The notes: generated by a model from the letters alone, not told the origin. Shown: positions 19,242-26,798, counted from the first letter of the stretch. The stretch is 64,000 nucleotides of DNA from Microbacterium oxydans (GCF_900095745.1 NZ_FMIR01000018.1:186001-250000), one strand, 5' to 3'. Numbers and translations are program-made.

Positions 19242-20708
19242 TTGGAACTGAGAGACTACGCGCGCATTCTGCGCGCGCATTGGATCGTCATCGTCGCGGC
19301 CACGCTGGTGGGTGCGGCCCTGGCGTTCGGCTGGAGTTCCCTGCAGCCGCGGGTGTACTCGGCCGACACGACAGGCATCGTGACGGCCGTGGGCGGCGAC
19401 GGCACGAGCGGTTCCGCGCTCGTGGGCAACCAGCTCGCTCAGAGCAGGGTCAAGTCTTACCTCAATCTCGGTTCCTGGCGGGCGGTCGCCGAGCACGCGA
19501 TCGACGAACTCGACCTCGACGCCTCCCCCGACGTGCTGGTCAACCGGGTCACGGTGACGAACCCCGTCGACACCACCGCGCTGAAGGTCACGGCCACCGG
19601 CCCGACGCCGGAGTCGGCGCAGGCGCTCGCGCAGGCCTGGCTCGACGGCATGGCGATCGAGATCGAGAAGCTCGAGGGCGGCACGGCGGAGACGCCGGCG
19701 GCGATCTCCCTCATCGTCGGTGACTCCGCACGCCTTCCCAGCACCCCGTCGTCGCCGAACACGCGGCTGAACGTCATCATCGGCGCTCTCGCCGGTCTCG
19801 CCCTCGGTCTCGTCTACGCGTTCGTGCGACACACCGTCGACCGTCGCGTGCGTCACCCCCGCGACATCGAGCGCGAGACGGGCGTCTCCGTGATCGGCAC
19901 CCTCCCGCTCGAGAAGTCGATCGCCGACGAGCGACAGGTGATCGACTTCTCCCTGGAATCGCAGCACGGGGTGTCGCATCACCTCATCGAGTCGATGCGC
20001 GAGCTGCGCACGAACCTGCAGTTCATCGACGTCGACAACCCGCCGCGCGTGATCGTGGTCACGAGCTCGGTGCCCGGAGACGGCAAGTCCACCGTCTCGG
20101 TCAACCTCGCCTCCAGTCTCGCCGCAGCAGGACAGTGGGCCATCCTCATCGACTGCGACCTTCGTCGCCCGGTCATCGCCGACATCTTCGGGATGTCCCA
20201 CGACGTCGGCCTCACCGATGTGCTCGCGGGCCGCGCCGAGCTGCAGGATGTGGCGCATCGCCCGTCCCGCGACATCCCGCTGGCCGTCGTCGGCGCCGGC
20301 CGCATCCCGCCGAACCCCAGCGAGCTGCTCGGGTCGCAGCGCATGCGCGACTTCCTGGCGGAGATCAGCAAGTCGGCGATCGTCATCCTCGACTCGCCGC
20401 CGGTGCTGCCGGTGACCGACGCCGCGGTGCTGGCCGCGAACGCAGACGGCGTGCTGATCGTCGTCTCGTCCGGCAAGACCACCTTCGACATGCTGCAGCG
20501 GGCGATCGACAACATCACCCGCACGACCGGCCGCGTGCTCGGCGTGGTGCTCAACCGTGTGCCCCGCAAGGGTGCCGAGTCGGCGTACTACGGCCGCGAG
20601 TACTACGGCGCTTACGAGCGCTATGCGAAGGACGGCGCGGACAGCGAGAGCGGGGAGTCCGAGGCAGCAGCACCGGGCGTGCGCCGGCGCGGCACCGCTC
20701 AGGTCTGA
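19242..20708 (+). CDS. Polysaccharide co-polymerase/tyrosine kinase (Wzz-BYK fusion), copy 1
   Basis: Combines a chain-length (Wzz) domain and a CpsD/Wzc-type kinase in one 488-residue chain. Wzz domain with two membrane segments: about 12-30 and 175-196. Kinase: Walker A SSVPGDGKST (275-284), Walker A' ILIDCDLRRP (301-310), Walker B VILDSPPVLP. The tail has a tyrosine cluster (YYGREYYGAYERY) for autophosphorylation. The TTG at 19242 is preferred over a GTG 18 bases upstream: it has GAGGGG about 7 bases before it and gives MELRDYARIL, matching copy 3. It probably regulates polysaccharide length together with the adjacent phosphatase. Confidence 0.92.
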   Translation: MELRDYARILRAHWIVIVAATLVGAALAFGWSSLQPRVYSADTTGIVTAVGGDGTSGSALVGNQLAQSRVKSYLNLGSWRAVAEHAIDELDLDASPDVLVNRVTVTNPVDTTALKVTATGPTPESAQALAQAWLDGMAIEIEKLEGGTAETPAAISLIVGDSARLPSTPSSPNTRLNVIIGALAGLALGLVYAFVRHTVDRRVRHPRDIERETGVSVIGTLPLEKSIADERQVIDFSLESQHGVSHHLIESMRELRTNLQFIDVDNPPRVIVVTSSVPGDGKSTVSVNLASSLAAAGQWAILIDCDLRRPVIADIFGMSHDVGLTDVLAGRAELQDVAHRPSRDIPLAVVGAGRIPPNPSELLGSQRMRDFLAEISKSAIVILDSPPVLPVTDAAVLAANADGVLIVVSSGKTTFDMLQRAIDNITRTTGRVLGVVLNRVPRKGAESAYYGREYYGAYERYAKDGADSESGESEAAAPGVRRRGTAQV

Positions 20709-20716
20709 GGCGCCGT

Positions 20717-21802
20717 TCAGGCCGGAGTCGGCGGCAGCAGGAGCCCATCGTCGATGAGCACCTGCACGGCCGCCTGCACGATCGACGCCGGGTCTCCGTC
20801 TGCGGGTTCTCCGTGCGCGGTCACCACGGCATCGACGAGCTGAGCGAGCGTGCTCCCTCCGGCGGCAGCGGTCCAGATCGTCGGGCCGATGCCGTCGAGG
20901 ACGTGCACCTGTCCCCCGGTCGGCGTCCGCCGCAGCACAGCGACGCGGGATTCGAGCACCAGCTCGTCGACCGTCTCCGCGCGGCGGTACGCGTCCGCGG
21001 CTGACGCGTCGACCACGGGTGCGGTACGGGTGACGATCGACCGGACCGGAGCCGGCTCGACGTCGATCAGATCATCGATGATCCCGTCGATGCCCGTCAC
21101 CTCCCGGTAGCGCAGTCGCACGGCACCGCCGGTGGCTTCGAGCAGCGCGGCAATCCGCTGCAGGGGCGCCGGCCCGTCGGAGAGATAGCTGGTCTGCGGC
21201 CCCAGCAGCGCCAGGGCATCCGCGATGTCCAGCGGTTCGATCTCGGGCACGTCCGGGCCCTCCGGCGAGCGATCGATCACGACGATCTTCGCCACCCGCA
21301 GCTCGTCGGGCAGGGCGTGCGCGCCACCGATGCTCGAAAGTGCGACCTGCGCCTTGGGAGCGGCATCCTGCTCGATGATCGAGAGCGGCTTGCGGTAAGG
21401 CACCACGCGACCGGTGTCGTCGATGCCGATGGTCTCGTCGCTCACATACGCGTAGCGCTGCGAGAGGTGTCGCGCCGCTGTCGTCTTGCCGGTGCCGGAT
21501 GCCGCGCTGAGCACCACGACGCGACCGTCGGCGGCGGCGAGTCCGGCGGCGTGCAGCATCCAGATCGGGTCGTGTCGGCGGTGCGCGAGGGCCTTGATCG
21601 TGACGTCGGTCGAGAGCGCGGAGAGGGCTGAAGCGTCCTCCGTGTCGGCCGGAACCACGGCGACCGCATCGGCGGCTCGATCGCCCTCGTAGCGCGCGTC
21701 TGTCCAGGCGGCGAGGGTGCGTGCGCGGAAGTCTTCGTCGCGCCGAGAGGCGTCGATCTCGATGACGGCTCCGACCGCGTTGACGAGGAAGCGATCGGAC
21801 AT
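20717..21802 (-). CDS. HPr-kinase-like ATPase fused to C-terminal PqqD-like domain
   Basis: A 361-residue protein. Residues 80-250 form an HPr-kinase/PEPCK-like P-loop domain: Walker A SAASGTGKTT (99-108) and the HPrK-like SDETIGIDD (121-129). Residues 272-358 fit a PqqD/RRE-type winged helix, with VLDGIGPTIWTAAAGGSTLA and AAVQVLIDDGLLLPP. PqqD domains usually bind leader peptides, and HPrK relatives in some lasso-peptide clusters phosphorylate a peptide serine. No HPr-binding context exists here. It is divergent from a 49-codon small gene and AraC regulator and ends 8 bp from the convergent kinase. No good Shine-Dalgarno precedes the ATG, so the message may be leaderless. Exact substrate unknown. 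Confidence 0.78.
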   Translation of the reverse strand: MSDRFLVNAVGAVIEIDASRRDEDFRARTLAAWTDARYEGDRAADAVAVVPADTEDASALSALSTDVTIKALAHRRHDPIWMLHAAGLAAADGRVVVLSAASGTGKTTAARHLSQRYAYVSDETIGIDDTGRVVPYRKPLSIIEQDAAPKAQVALSSIGGAHALPDELRVAKIVVIDRSPEGPDVPEIEPLDIADALALLGPQTSYLSDGPAPLQRIAALLEATGGAVRLRYREVTGIDGIIDDLIDVEPAPVRSIVTRTAPVVDASAADAYRRAETVDELVLESRVAVLRRTPTGGQVHVLDGIGPTIWTAAAGGSTLAQLVDAVVTAHGEPADGDPASIVQAAVQVLIDDGLLLPPTPA

Positions 21803-21839
21803 GGCAGCAAGCCTATCCACGTTCTTCGACTCGGCGAGC

Positions 21840-21887
21840 CGCGCAGGTGAAAGCACATTTCGCGCAGGAACAACGCACATTGCGCGC
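21840..21887. promoter_or_regulatory. Tandem box array in the divergent promoter (operator 1)
   Basis: CGCGC elements at 21840, 21861 and 21883 recur every 21-22 bp. They alternate with GCACATT elements at 21853 and 21875; the core reads GCACATTTCGCGCAGG. Two-turn spacing of direct repeats is the usual layout of AraC-family sites. The same layout, with GCAC boxes 22 bp apart, recurs at 23069-23114. It lies about 38 bp beyond the HPrK/PqqD start codon and about 40 bp upstream of a -10-like TACGGT, so it could serve both directions. The probable binder is the AraC-type protein encoded downstream. Confidence 0.6.
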
Positions 21888-21925
21888 TTTTCTTCCATTC
21901 GCCGGACATTCCCCGGCGGGCGCTC

Positions 21926-21962
21926 TACGGTGGCTCGCAGTGAGGCTCCTGGGGGATGCAGA
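21926..21962 (+). promoter_or_regulatory. Predicted -10 and shared 21-bp transcript-start element (copy 1)
   Basis: TACGGT at 21926-21931 fits an actinobacterial -10. Ten bases on, at 21942-21962, a 21-bp stretch with core GGCTCCTGGGGGATGCAGA is identical to 23173-23193 in front of the Tat-protein gene. It would form the very 5' end of the mRNA. It contains a GGGGGATG that resembles both a Shine-Dalgarno/start pair and a GGA-type CsrA site. Confidence 0.5.
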
Positions 21963-22024
21963 TGAGGTTCGTGTCGTCTCACTACACGAATTCAGAATCT
22001 GTGTTGACAGGAGGGGCCGGATGA
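21956..22024 (+). CDS. Possible 22-codon upstream reading frame
   Basis: ATG inside the shared 21-bp element opens a 22-residue frame (starts MQMRFVSSHY, ends TGGAG). Its TGA overlaps the ATG of the 49-codon gene as ATGA, which would couple the two. Support is only this overlap and the conserved start context, because the G-run ahead of the ATG leaves almost no spacing. It could equally be untranslated leader. Confidence 0.25.
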   Translation: MQMRFVSSHYTNSESVLTGGAG

Positions 22025-22170
22025 TTGAATCTGTATTCAATACACCACCGTATCGAGGCATCGGGATGGCGAACCCGGCAACGCGACGCGTTGATGGGAG
22101 CAGGTTCGGCACCCCGATCACAGAGGCGCCGCAGTTGTTCGCAGGCACCCTGAGGGGGAACGTCTCGTGA
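22021..22170 (+). CDS. 49-residue peptide, candidate PqqD/HPrK substrate
   Basis: The ATG has the best ribosome-binding site in the area (AGGAGGGG, about 6 bases upstream). The peptide begins MIESVFNTPPYRGIG, has a basic middle (TRRVDGSR), and ends FAGTLRGNVS with serine as last residue. It has no signal peptide or membrane segment and resembles no family I recognise. The TGA overlaps the GTG of the AraC gene, so it is translated with the regulator. The opening codons contain an inverted repeat TTGAAT-CTGT-ATTCAA (22025-22040). A small peptide opposite a PqqD/kinase gene suggests a modified peptide or signal; this is inference. It could instead be a leader that tunes regulator translation. 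Confidence 0.55.
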   Translation: MIESVFNTPPYRGIGMANPATRRVDGSRFGTPITEAPQLFAGTLRGNVS

Positions 22171-23063
22171 GTCACTCAAACGCTCAGGTCATCGACGACA
22201 GAGAGCTCGCGAAGCATGGTGTTCGGCGGGTCGGTGACCGCCCTGGACTGCGTTCCCGGGAGCGCGCCTCCGGCGGTGTGCGACTGCTCAGCACGGGCGG
22301 AGGGACCTCCGAGCTCCACGTCGACACGGTGACCCGGTACCCCGACCACTCGGTCTTCGCGTTCGTCGAGGCACAGGCGCTCTGGTCGCGAGTAGAGGGT
22401 GAGCCCTGGGTCGAGACCGAGGGCGGTCTCGTCGTCGCCGCACACGGCATCACACGCCGGCTGCGGTGGGCAGGGCAGTGGAGCTTCGTCGCCGCACTCG
22501 TGCCCCGCTCGGCCATCGCCTCGTTCGTGCCGTCGCTGCCTTCCGACGCGAGTGTGTTCGCGGACCGCCGACTCCTGGACACCTCGATGCAGCAGTTCGT
22601 CGGGTGCCTGCTCGACACCGACGACAATGCATCGGCGATCGAGCAGTACGCCATCGAGCAGCTGGTGATGGAGATGTGCGGCGCGGTGCTGCTCGACCGG
22701 GTCGGCGGGGTCAGCGCCCAGGGCTCGCCGCATGCCGTACTGCGCGAGCGTGCCATCGCCGTGATCTCGCAGCAGTGCGGTGATCCGTCGCTGAACCCGT
22801 CGCGCGTCGCGCACGAGGTGCAGTCGTCGCTGCGGCAGCTGCAGCTCGTCTTCTCCGAATCCGGCAACAGCGTCGCGGCGGAGATCCGTCGGCAGCGTGC
22901 GCGGCTGGCCCACTCGCTCCTCGTCGACAGTCGCTACGACGTGCTGAGCATCGATCAGATCGCGCAGCGTGCCGGATTCCACTCTCCGATGAGCATGCGT
23001 CGGGCACTCGACGAGGCCTATCAGGCCACCCCGCGCACCCTGCGCTCCTCGCGCCGGGCATAG
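22167..23063 (+). CDS. AraC-family transcriptional regulator
   Basis: A 298-residue protein. Residues 1-170 are an AraC-binding-like sensor region (cf. the AraC_binding_2 type: TRYPDHSVFAFVEAQ, LLVVAAHGITRRLRW-like). Residues 190-295 are two helix-turn-helix motifs: LNPSRVAHEVQSSLRQLQLVF and LSIDQIAQRAGFHSPMSMRRAL. The GTG start overlaps the peptide stop and follows GAGGGGGAA by 6-7 bases. It is the natural candidate to bind the repeated boxes in its own promoter and in front of the Tat-protein gene. The inducer is unknown. Confidence 0.88.
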   Translation: MSHSNAQVIDDRELAKHGVRRVGDRPGLRSRERASGGVRLLSTGGGTSELHVDTVTRYPDHSVFAFVEAQALWSRVEGEPWVETEGGLVVAAHGITRRLRWAGQWSFVAALVPRSAIASFVPSLPSDASVFADRRLLDTSMQQFVGCLLDTDDNASAIEQYAIEQLVMEMCGAVLLDRVGGVSAQGSPHAVLRERAIAVISQQCGDPSLNPSRVAHEVQSSLRQLQLVFSESGNSVAAEIRRQRARLAHSLLVDSRYDVLSIDQIAQRAGFHSPMSMRRALDEAYQATPRTLRSSRRA

Positions 23064-23068
23064 CTCCA

Positions 23069-23193
23069 CGCAGCCATAACGCACAGATCGCGCAGGTTGA
23101 GCGCACCCTGCGCGTAGTTCACCGAAACCCCCTTCCTCCCCCTCTTCCTCTCCCTACTTTGATGACCACGAAGAGGCTCCTGGGGGATGCAGA
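23069..23193 (+). promoter_or_regulatory. Second promoter with matching box array and 21-bp element (operator 2)
   Basis: CGCAG at 23069, GCACAGATCGCGCAGG at 23081-23096 and CGCACCCTGCGCG at 23102-23114 repeat the operator-1 pattern with the same 22-bp GCAC spacing. A -10-like TACTTT lies at 23155-23160, and the 21-bp element at 23173-23193 is identical to 21942-21962. Box-to-element distance is 92 bp here and 89 bp at copy 1. The sequence between these parts is unrelated (pyrimidine-rich CCCCCTTCCTCCCC here), so the shared parts are functional rather than a recent duplication. Confidence 0.6.
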
Positions 23194-23258
23194 CAACGTG
23201 TCGCCTCTTCACGACACAGCGGGAAACCGCATCTGCATCGAACAGGGAGGGCACTCAC

Positions 23259-23792
23259 GTGACCGAAGAAATCCAGAAGAACAAGGGCATCTCGCGCCGC
23301 ACCATCGTCAAGGGCGCGGCATGGTCGGTGCCCGTCATCGCGGCAGCCGTCGCCACACCGCTCGCCGCGGCTTCGCTGGTGAACGACGACCTCGTTCCCG
23401 CGCTCAGCGGTCCGATCTCGCTGAACCTCGGTCTCGCGACGGTCACCGCGGTCAACACGCTGACGATCACGAACAGTGGCACCGATGCGTCGCCTGCCGG
23501 TGCCACGGCCGTCGTGCAGTACAACTCCTCCCTGCTGTCGCTGAACATCGCGGCGGTCGGCGGTGTCACCGTCGGAGGCGCGGACGGCAACTACACGCTG
23601 ACCCTCCCGTCGATCCCCGCCGGAGGCAACATCGTGATCGGGCTGGGAACCACGCTCGACTCGCTCCTGAACATCACGCTTCTCACCACACTGCTCGGCG
23701 GCCCCCAGCAGGTCATGACCGCGACCGTCTCGGGCGACTCGGTCACGGGCAACAACTCGACCTCGTCGAACATCGGCATCTCGCTCCTCTGA
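23259..23792 (+). CDS. Small secreted protein with Tat-like signal
   Basis: A 177-residue protein. The GTG at 23259 has AGGGAGG about 8 bases upstream. The N-terminus has a twin-arginine-like motif SRRTIVKGAAW (12-22) and a hydrophobic segment ending ATPLAAAS (33-40). The mature part is Thr/Ser/Asn/Gly-rich beta-type sequence (VNTLTITNSGTDASPAG, then YTLTLPSIPAGGNIVIGLG) reminiscent of a single DUF11/CARDB-like surface domain, with no cysteines and no anchor. An in-frame ATG at 23187, inside the 21-bp element, would add 24 residues but would bury the signal peptide. It is controlled by operator 2 and followed by a strong terminator. Function unknown. Confidence 0.75.
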   Translation: MTEEIQKNKGISRRTIVKGAAWSVPVIAAAVATPLAAASLVNDDLVPALSGPISLNLGLATVTAVNTLTITNSGTDASPAGATAVVQYNSSLLSLNIAAVGGVTVGGADGNYTLTLPSIPAGGNIVIGLGTTLDSLLNITLLTTLLGGPQQVMTATVSGDSVTGNNSTSSNIGISLL

Positions 23793-23888
23793 GCCGAATC
23801 TCGAAGGGGGCGCCGGGCCCAGCACCGACGCTCCCTTCGTCGCTCCGGCCACCGCCGATGGTGGCGGCAGGGCGACGTGCAGCACCGA

Positions 23889-23921
23889 GCGGGCGGATCC
23901 TTCCAGGATCCGCCCGCTTTT
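23889..23921 (+). terminator. Rho-independent terminator after the Tat-protein gene
   Basis: A perfect 13-bp stem (GCGGGCGGATCCT / AGGATCCGCCCGC), a TCC loop and a TTTT tail at 23918-23921. This is the only classic hairpin plus T-tract found in the window. It ends only 21 bases before the MauE-fusion ATG, so that gene needs readthrough or a promoter overlapping the terminator. Confidence 0.9.
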
Positions 23922-23942
23922 CCGATCCGGGAGAATCAACCC

Positions 23943-24932
23943 ATGAGCGCATTCCTCGTTCCGCTTGCCTTCTTCCTCGCCGTCGTCTTCGCTGTGAGCG
24001 CCGTCGGCAAGTTCCGCGCGGCGGACAACGGGCGTGGGGCTTTCGCCGCCTTGCACATCAGGGTCGACCACCCGAAGACCGCGGCCGGGGTGCTGATCGC
24101 GGGCGAGGCGGTTGTCGCTGTGGGTCTGCTCGTGACCGCCAACTGGCTCTTCGTGGGCTTCGCCACGGCGGCACTCCTGCTGACGTCCGGCCTTCTGGTC
24201 GCCGTCGCCCGGGCGCACCGACTCGGCGCCACCGATGACTGCGGCTGCTTCGGCGACTGGCTCCCCTCCGCGATCGGACCTCGACTCATCGTGCGCAACG
24301 CGGTCCTCACCGCCATCGCCGCCTCCGCGCTGGCAGGGGCCGTCACGGCGGCCGCCGTCGCCGAGCCCGTCGGGATTCCGGCCACGCTCCTCACGGGCCC
24401 GTCGGTGCCCCTCGTGCTGGGCGCGGTCGGCTCCGGGTTGCTGATCGCCGTCGGTGTCTGGTCCCTGGTCCGCGCATCGCACGCCACCGGGCGAACCGAT
24501 GCGCAGATCCCCCGTGGAGCCGGCGCCGTGCTGCTGCCTGACACCGCAGAGATCGTCGACGTGCTCGTCCCGGCCGCCCGCGCCCGGCTACTCGTGTTCG
24601 TCGCTCCGGGGTGTCACGCGTGTGCGACCGCCATGGCATCACTCAAGGCCGCAGAGGCCCCTCTGGCGGCCGTTGTCGACGTCTATGTGATCCAGCGCGC
24701 CGTGAGCGTCGCGGCGAGCACAGAGCCGCCGCACGACCTCCCCGCTTCGACGCGGTTCGCGCTCGACGTCGGCGGTTCTGTTGCGGCGGCGCTCCGCATC
24801 GGAGCGGAGACCCCCGTGGCCGCACTCATCGGCACCGACGGAACGCAGGCCGGGCCGCTGGCGGTCGGCAGCGACGAAGTACGGGTGCTGATCGACAGCA
24901 TCCGCGCGGCGGTCGAGGTCTCCCCCGCCTGA
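23943..24932 (+). CDS. MauE/DoxX-like membrane protein fused to thioredoxin-like domain
   Basis: A 329-residue protein. Residues 1-175 are a MauE-type four-helix membrane domain with the family motif CGCFG (100-104, in DDCGCFGDW). After another membrane helix (about 155-178), residues 195-325 form an extracytoplasmic or cytoplasmic thioredoxin-like domain with C-H-A-C (C224, C227; APGCHACATAM). MauE proteins are linked to disulfide formation in periplasmic partners, and CxxC domains of this kind shuttle thiols. The GGGAGAA ribosome site lies just before the ATG. Its target is not obvious; cysteine-bearing exported proteins nearby are the signal peptidase (six Cys) and the proteins at 12-15 kb. 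Confidence 0.82.
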   Translation: MSAFLVPLAFFLAVVFAVSAVGKFRAADNGRGAFAALHIRVDHPKTAAGVLIAGEAVVAVGLLVTANWLFVGFATAALLLTSGLLVAVARAHRLGATDDCGCFGDWLPSAIGPRLIVRNAVLTAIAASALAGAVTAAAVAEPVGIPATLLTGPSVPLVLGAVGSGLLIAVGVWSLVRASHATGRTDAQIPRGAGAVLLPDTAEIVDVLVPAARARLLVFVAPGCHACATAMASLKAAEAPLAAVVDVYVIQRAVSVAASTEPPHDLPASTRFALDVGGSVAAALRIGAETPVAALIGTDGTQAGPLAVGSDEVRVLIDSIRAAVEVSPA

Positions 24933-24959
24933 CGCGGTGTCAGTGGCGCGAAGCCGCCT

Positions 24960-26024
24960 TCATCGTGCGTGGAGCAGGGGCTTGCGCCGACCGGTCAGCC
25001 AGCCCATCACCCATTCGACGGGGCCCGTGCCGACGAACCGCCACCAGAGCCACCCCACCAGGATCATGCCCGGAACGATCACGAGCCACCCCGGCCAGAA
25101 GTTCTCGGTCGGACGTCCGTTCGCGTTGTTCCACAGCGCGATGATCCCCACGTGCAGCAGGTAGAGACTCAGCGCGACCTGTCCGCATGCGACGAGGGGC
25201 ACGAAGATCGGGCTCCAGAAGCGCTTGACGCCGTCGCGTCGAGCGGTCGCGGCGAAGACCACGATCACGTAGACCGCGAAGACGAGGCCGAAGTCTTTCA
25301 GGGTGTCGAGGTAGTCGCCGGACTGCACGTCGCCGAGCCGCTGCCCGACACCCCAGGCCAGGTAGGCAAGAGGTGCGGCGATGGCCAGCGCCGTGAGCAG
25401 TCGGTCGCGCTGCAGTCCGTGCCGGATGAGGAGCGCGCCGATGAGGAACATCGGCAGGAGATTGAGCACGCGGTAGTGCGATCCGAGGAAGAGCCACTGC
25501 ATGATGTCGGCGATCGGGGCGGGCGCCGTGTAGACCCAGGTCCAGGTCCGGGCAAGATCCACCAGAGGCTGGCTGATGAGCAGCAGGACCGCTGTCACTC
25601 CGATCACCACGGGCGTGCGCGCGAGGAGGAGCGGCGCTCCGAGGATGATGGTCACGCCGAGATACGCCAGGATCACATCGACCCACGAGCCCCAGGTCGC
25701 CATCCAGACGCCCAGCGCTATCAGGAACAGTCCACGGATCACCTGCTGCAGAAGTGTCACGCCGACGCGTCTGCCCCGGCGCCAGACGAGCTCTGCCGAC
25801 ATGCCCATCACCAGGGCGAACAGCGGCGACGCCAGGTCGCTGAACATCGCCGTTACGAACTTCGCGGCCCACGGCAGTTCGGGAAGGAACGGGTTCGCGT
25901 GCGCGATAACCATCGCCACGATCGCGACGCCTCGGAGGACGTCGGGGATGAGCAGTCGCTGGGCTTGCGACGCCTGCGGGGACTCGAGCAGGCGGGGACC
26001 GCTGTCACCGGAATACTGGGCCAT
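24960..26024 (-). CDS. DUF1624/acyltransferase-3-type membrane protein
   Basis: A 354-residue protein with about ten membrane segments. The N-terminal motif LIPDVLRGVAIVAMVIAHANPF is the signature of the heparan-glucosaminide acetyltransferase/OafB-like superfamily (R-G-x-A and a membrane-embedded His). Such proteins acylate extracytoplasmic sugars, which fits the neighbouring polysaccharide genes, but many actinobacterial members have no proven substrate. It is convergent with the MauE fusion (27 bp) and divergent from lepB (48 bp). Confidence 0.72.
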   Translation of the reverse strand: MAQYSGDSGPRLLESPQASQAQRLLIPDVLRGVAIVAMVIAHANPFLPELPWAAKFVTAMFSDLASPLFALVMGMSAELVWRRGRRVGVTLLQQVIRGLFLIALGVWMATWGSWVDVILAYLGVTIILGAPLLLARTPVVIGVTAVLLLISQPLVDLARTWTWVYTAPAPIADIMQWLFLGSHYRVLNLLPMFLIGALLIRHGLQRDRLLTALAIAAPLAYLAWGVGQRLGDVQSGDYLDTLKDFGLVFAVYVIVVFAATARRDGVKRFWSPIFVPLVACGQVALSLYLLHVGIIALWNNANGRPTENFWPGWLVIVPGMILVGWLWWRFVGTGPVEWVMGWLTGRRKPLLHAR

Positions 26025-26072
26025 TCACTGACAGTATTGTGTCGACACCGCAGCGCGCGAGCCGGAGAGCAC

Positions 26073-26756
26073 ATGATGACGACAGATGCACCGAGACCGC
26101 GTCGGCGACTCCTCGGGAACATCTGGGTCAACATCACGCTCGCACTCGCGCTGACCGGCATCATCGTCGCCTTCATCGGCCAGCCGTCGTCTGGATCCAT
26201 GTCGCCGACGCTCGAGCCGGGCGACCGCCTCATCGTCAACCGCCTCGCCTACGTCGCCGCAGACCCCGCGCCGGGCGACATCGTCGTGTTCCGCCCCGAT
26301 GAGGCCTGGGGAGAGAAGCCCGCAGCCGGCGGAAACTGGTTCTCGCAGGCGTTCCACTGGGTCGGCGAGACCACCGGCATCCGGCCCTACGTGCTCGTGA
26401 AGCGGGTCATCGCCGGACCAGGGCAGACCGTGGAATGCTGCGACGCCCAGGGCGGGGTGCTGGTCGACGGCGAGCCGCTCGACGAGCCGTACGTCGTCAA
26501 AGATCTCCCCTTCGTCGCCGACTCACTCGACTGCGACAGCGAGCCGATGTCGACCCGCTGCTTCGGGCCGGTCACCGTTCCGGAGGATTCGTATCTCGTA
26601 CTCGGAGACAATCGGGCGAACTCGGCCGACTCCGCTTACCTCTGCCGAGGGACGGCGGATCCGGACGAGGACTGCTGGCGCTGGATGACGCGCGACGACG
26701 TGTTCGGTCAGGCCGGGGCCATTCTGTGGCCGATCGGGCGGTGGGGCGGGCCGTAG
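26073..26756 (+). CDS. lepB: Signal peptidase I
   Basis: Cleaves signal peptides of exported proteins. The 227-residue protein has one N-terminal membrane segment (18-36), catalytic serine S42 in SSGSMSPTL, general base K110 in YVLVKRVIAGPG, and the box-E-like LGDNRANSADS. Length is ordinary, but the outer domain has six cysteines (122, 123, 154, 163, 191, 201), unusual for a bacterial type I signal peptidase and suggestive of disulfides. GGAGAG precedes ATG-ATG at 26073. It sits at the edge of the polysaccharide locus, separate from any housekeeping cluster, so it may be a specialised paralogue. Confidence 0.93.
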   Translation: MMTTDAPRPRRRLLGNIWVNITLALALTGIIVAFIGQPSSGSMSPTLEPGDRLIVNRLAYVAADPAPGDIVVFRPDEAWGEKPAAGGNWFSQAFHWVGETTGIRPYVLVKRVIAGPGQTVECCDAQGGVLVDGEPLDEPYVVKDLPFVADSLDCDSEPMSTRCFGPVTVPEDSYLVLGDNRANSADSAYLCRGTADPDEDCWRWMTRDDVFGQAGAILWPIGRWGGP

Positions 26757-26798
26757 GCCGCGCGTGGTGTCGACGCCTCTGCCCGTAGAATCAGCAGC

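Noticed and set aside
22021..22170. Lasso-peptide precursor
   Set aside because: No Y-x2-P-x-L-x3-G leader match, and no transglutaminase-like protease or asparagine-synthetase-like cyclase in the window; kept only as an unclassified peptide.
23187..23258. 24-residue N-terminal extension of the Tat protein from ATG 23187
   Set aside because: It would move the twin-arginine signal inward, and a better ribosome site precedes GTG 23259; the ATG is part of the shared 21-bp element.
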